DNA from: Hyphomicrobiales bacterium
Lineage (GTDB): Bacteria > Pseudomonadota > Alphaproteobacteria > Rhizobiales > Aestuariivirgaceae
DNA: 5,619 bases
Assembly (NCBI GenBank): GCA_026987255.1
Contig: JALSNA010000020.1
Location: forward strand, 1 to 5,619
Direction of reading: 5' to 3'
In this document: in pieces, positions 5,573 to 5,619 of the stretch
Layout of the letters: every line of letters begins with the position of its first letter
How positions within the stretch are numbered: the stretch's first letter is position 1
Translations under genes and position numbers: made by a program
Notes under the pieces: model-generated
The model's database searches: none
Told to the model about the DNA's origin: nothing
What the model saw: the letters and a program-made list of their open reading frames with translations, nothing else

Positions 5573-5619
5573 TCACATTTCCCGTGTCATGCCGCGCACG
5601 AATTCGTGCAGGCCGGTGC
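5573..5619 (-). CDS. Probable 3' end of an unidentified gene (cut by window edge)
   Basis: On the minus strand the last 47 bases can be read as an open frame ending TGLHEFVRGMTREM followed by TGA. The other two minus frames also stay open until stops near 5587 and 5563, so the choice rests on the protein-like composition and on the hairpin that follows the stop. It would lie 53 bases upstream of the GDCCVxC gene on the same strand and might share its transcript. Too little is visible to name it. Confidence 0.3.
   Translation of the reverse strand, partial: TGLHEFVRGMTREM

Noticed and set aside
5596..5609. 14-bp perfect palindrome GCACGAATTCGTGC
   Set aside because: It lies inside the probable 3' end of a coding region at the window edge and has no promoter context. 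A single palindrome of this size cannot be interpreted here.
5588..5619. Plus-strand ATG at 5588 as the start of a gene leaving the window
   Set aside because: There is no Shine-Dalgarno sequence upstream, and the few codons visible (MPRTNSCRPV) carry no recognisable signal.

Overview
The window reads as chromosomal DNA from a GC-rich proteobacterium, most likely an alphaproteobacterium. The reasons are the RecA sequence, alaS directly downstream of recA on the same strand, and direct-repeat GTTC-type half-sites (the alphaproteobacterial LexA pattern) over the recA promoter. No transposase, integrase, tRNA, rRNA or CRISPR array was seen.

Layout, left to right. (1) Positions 1-515, minus strand: 5' part of alaS (alanyl-tRNA synthetase), cut by the window edge, with a plausible promoter at 560-588. 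(2) 718-1788, minus: complete recA with a good ribosome site, a -35/-10 promoter at 1855-1883 and an overlapping array of LexA-like half-sites. (3) 1789-2195: a 407-base intergenic region, unusually rich in inverted repeats. Two mismatches in these repeats become G-U pairs only in RNA of the minus strand, so they probably act in the tolC-family transcript. (4) 2196-3686, minus: a TolC/OprM-type outer-membrane efflux lipoprotein without adaptor or pump genes in view. (5) 3687-3986: 300 bases with a 15-bp dyad, two abutting inverted repeats and an AT-rich block. (6) 3987-4754, minus: a secreted DUF2259-like protein. (7) 4876-5271, plus: a small secreted monoheme cytochrome c, divergent from the DUF2259 gene across a 121-bp spacer with nested inverted repeats. 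(8) 5280-5519, minus: a 79-residue, 11-cysteine GDCCVxC-type protein, convergent with the cytochrome and 8 bp from it. (9) 5573-5619, minus: probably the 3' end of another gene.

The left half is housekeeping (translation, recombination and SOS repair). The right half is an envelope and metal/redox neighbourhood: an export channel, a secreted protein of unknown function, a periplasmic electron carrier and a cysteine-rich putative metal binder. Nothing in the sequence proves these work together. No clear new defence or mobile system is visible. The points most worth following are the structured intergenic regions, the divergent spacer at 4783-4839 and the cysteine-rich protein with its C-terminal Cys-Cys tail.
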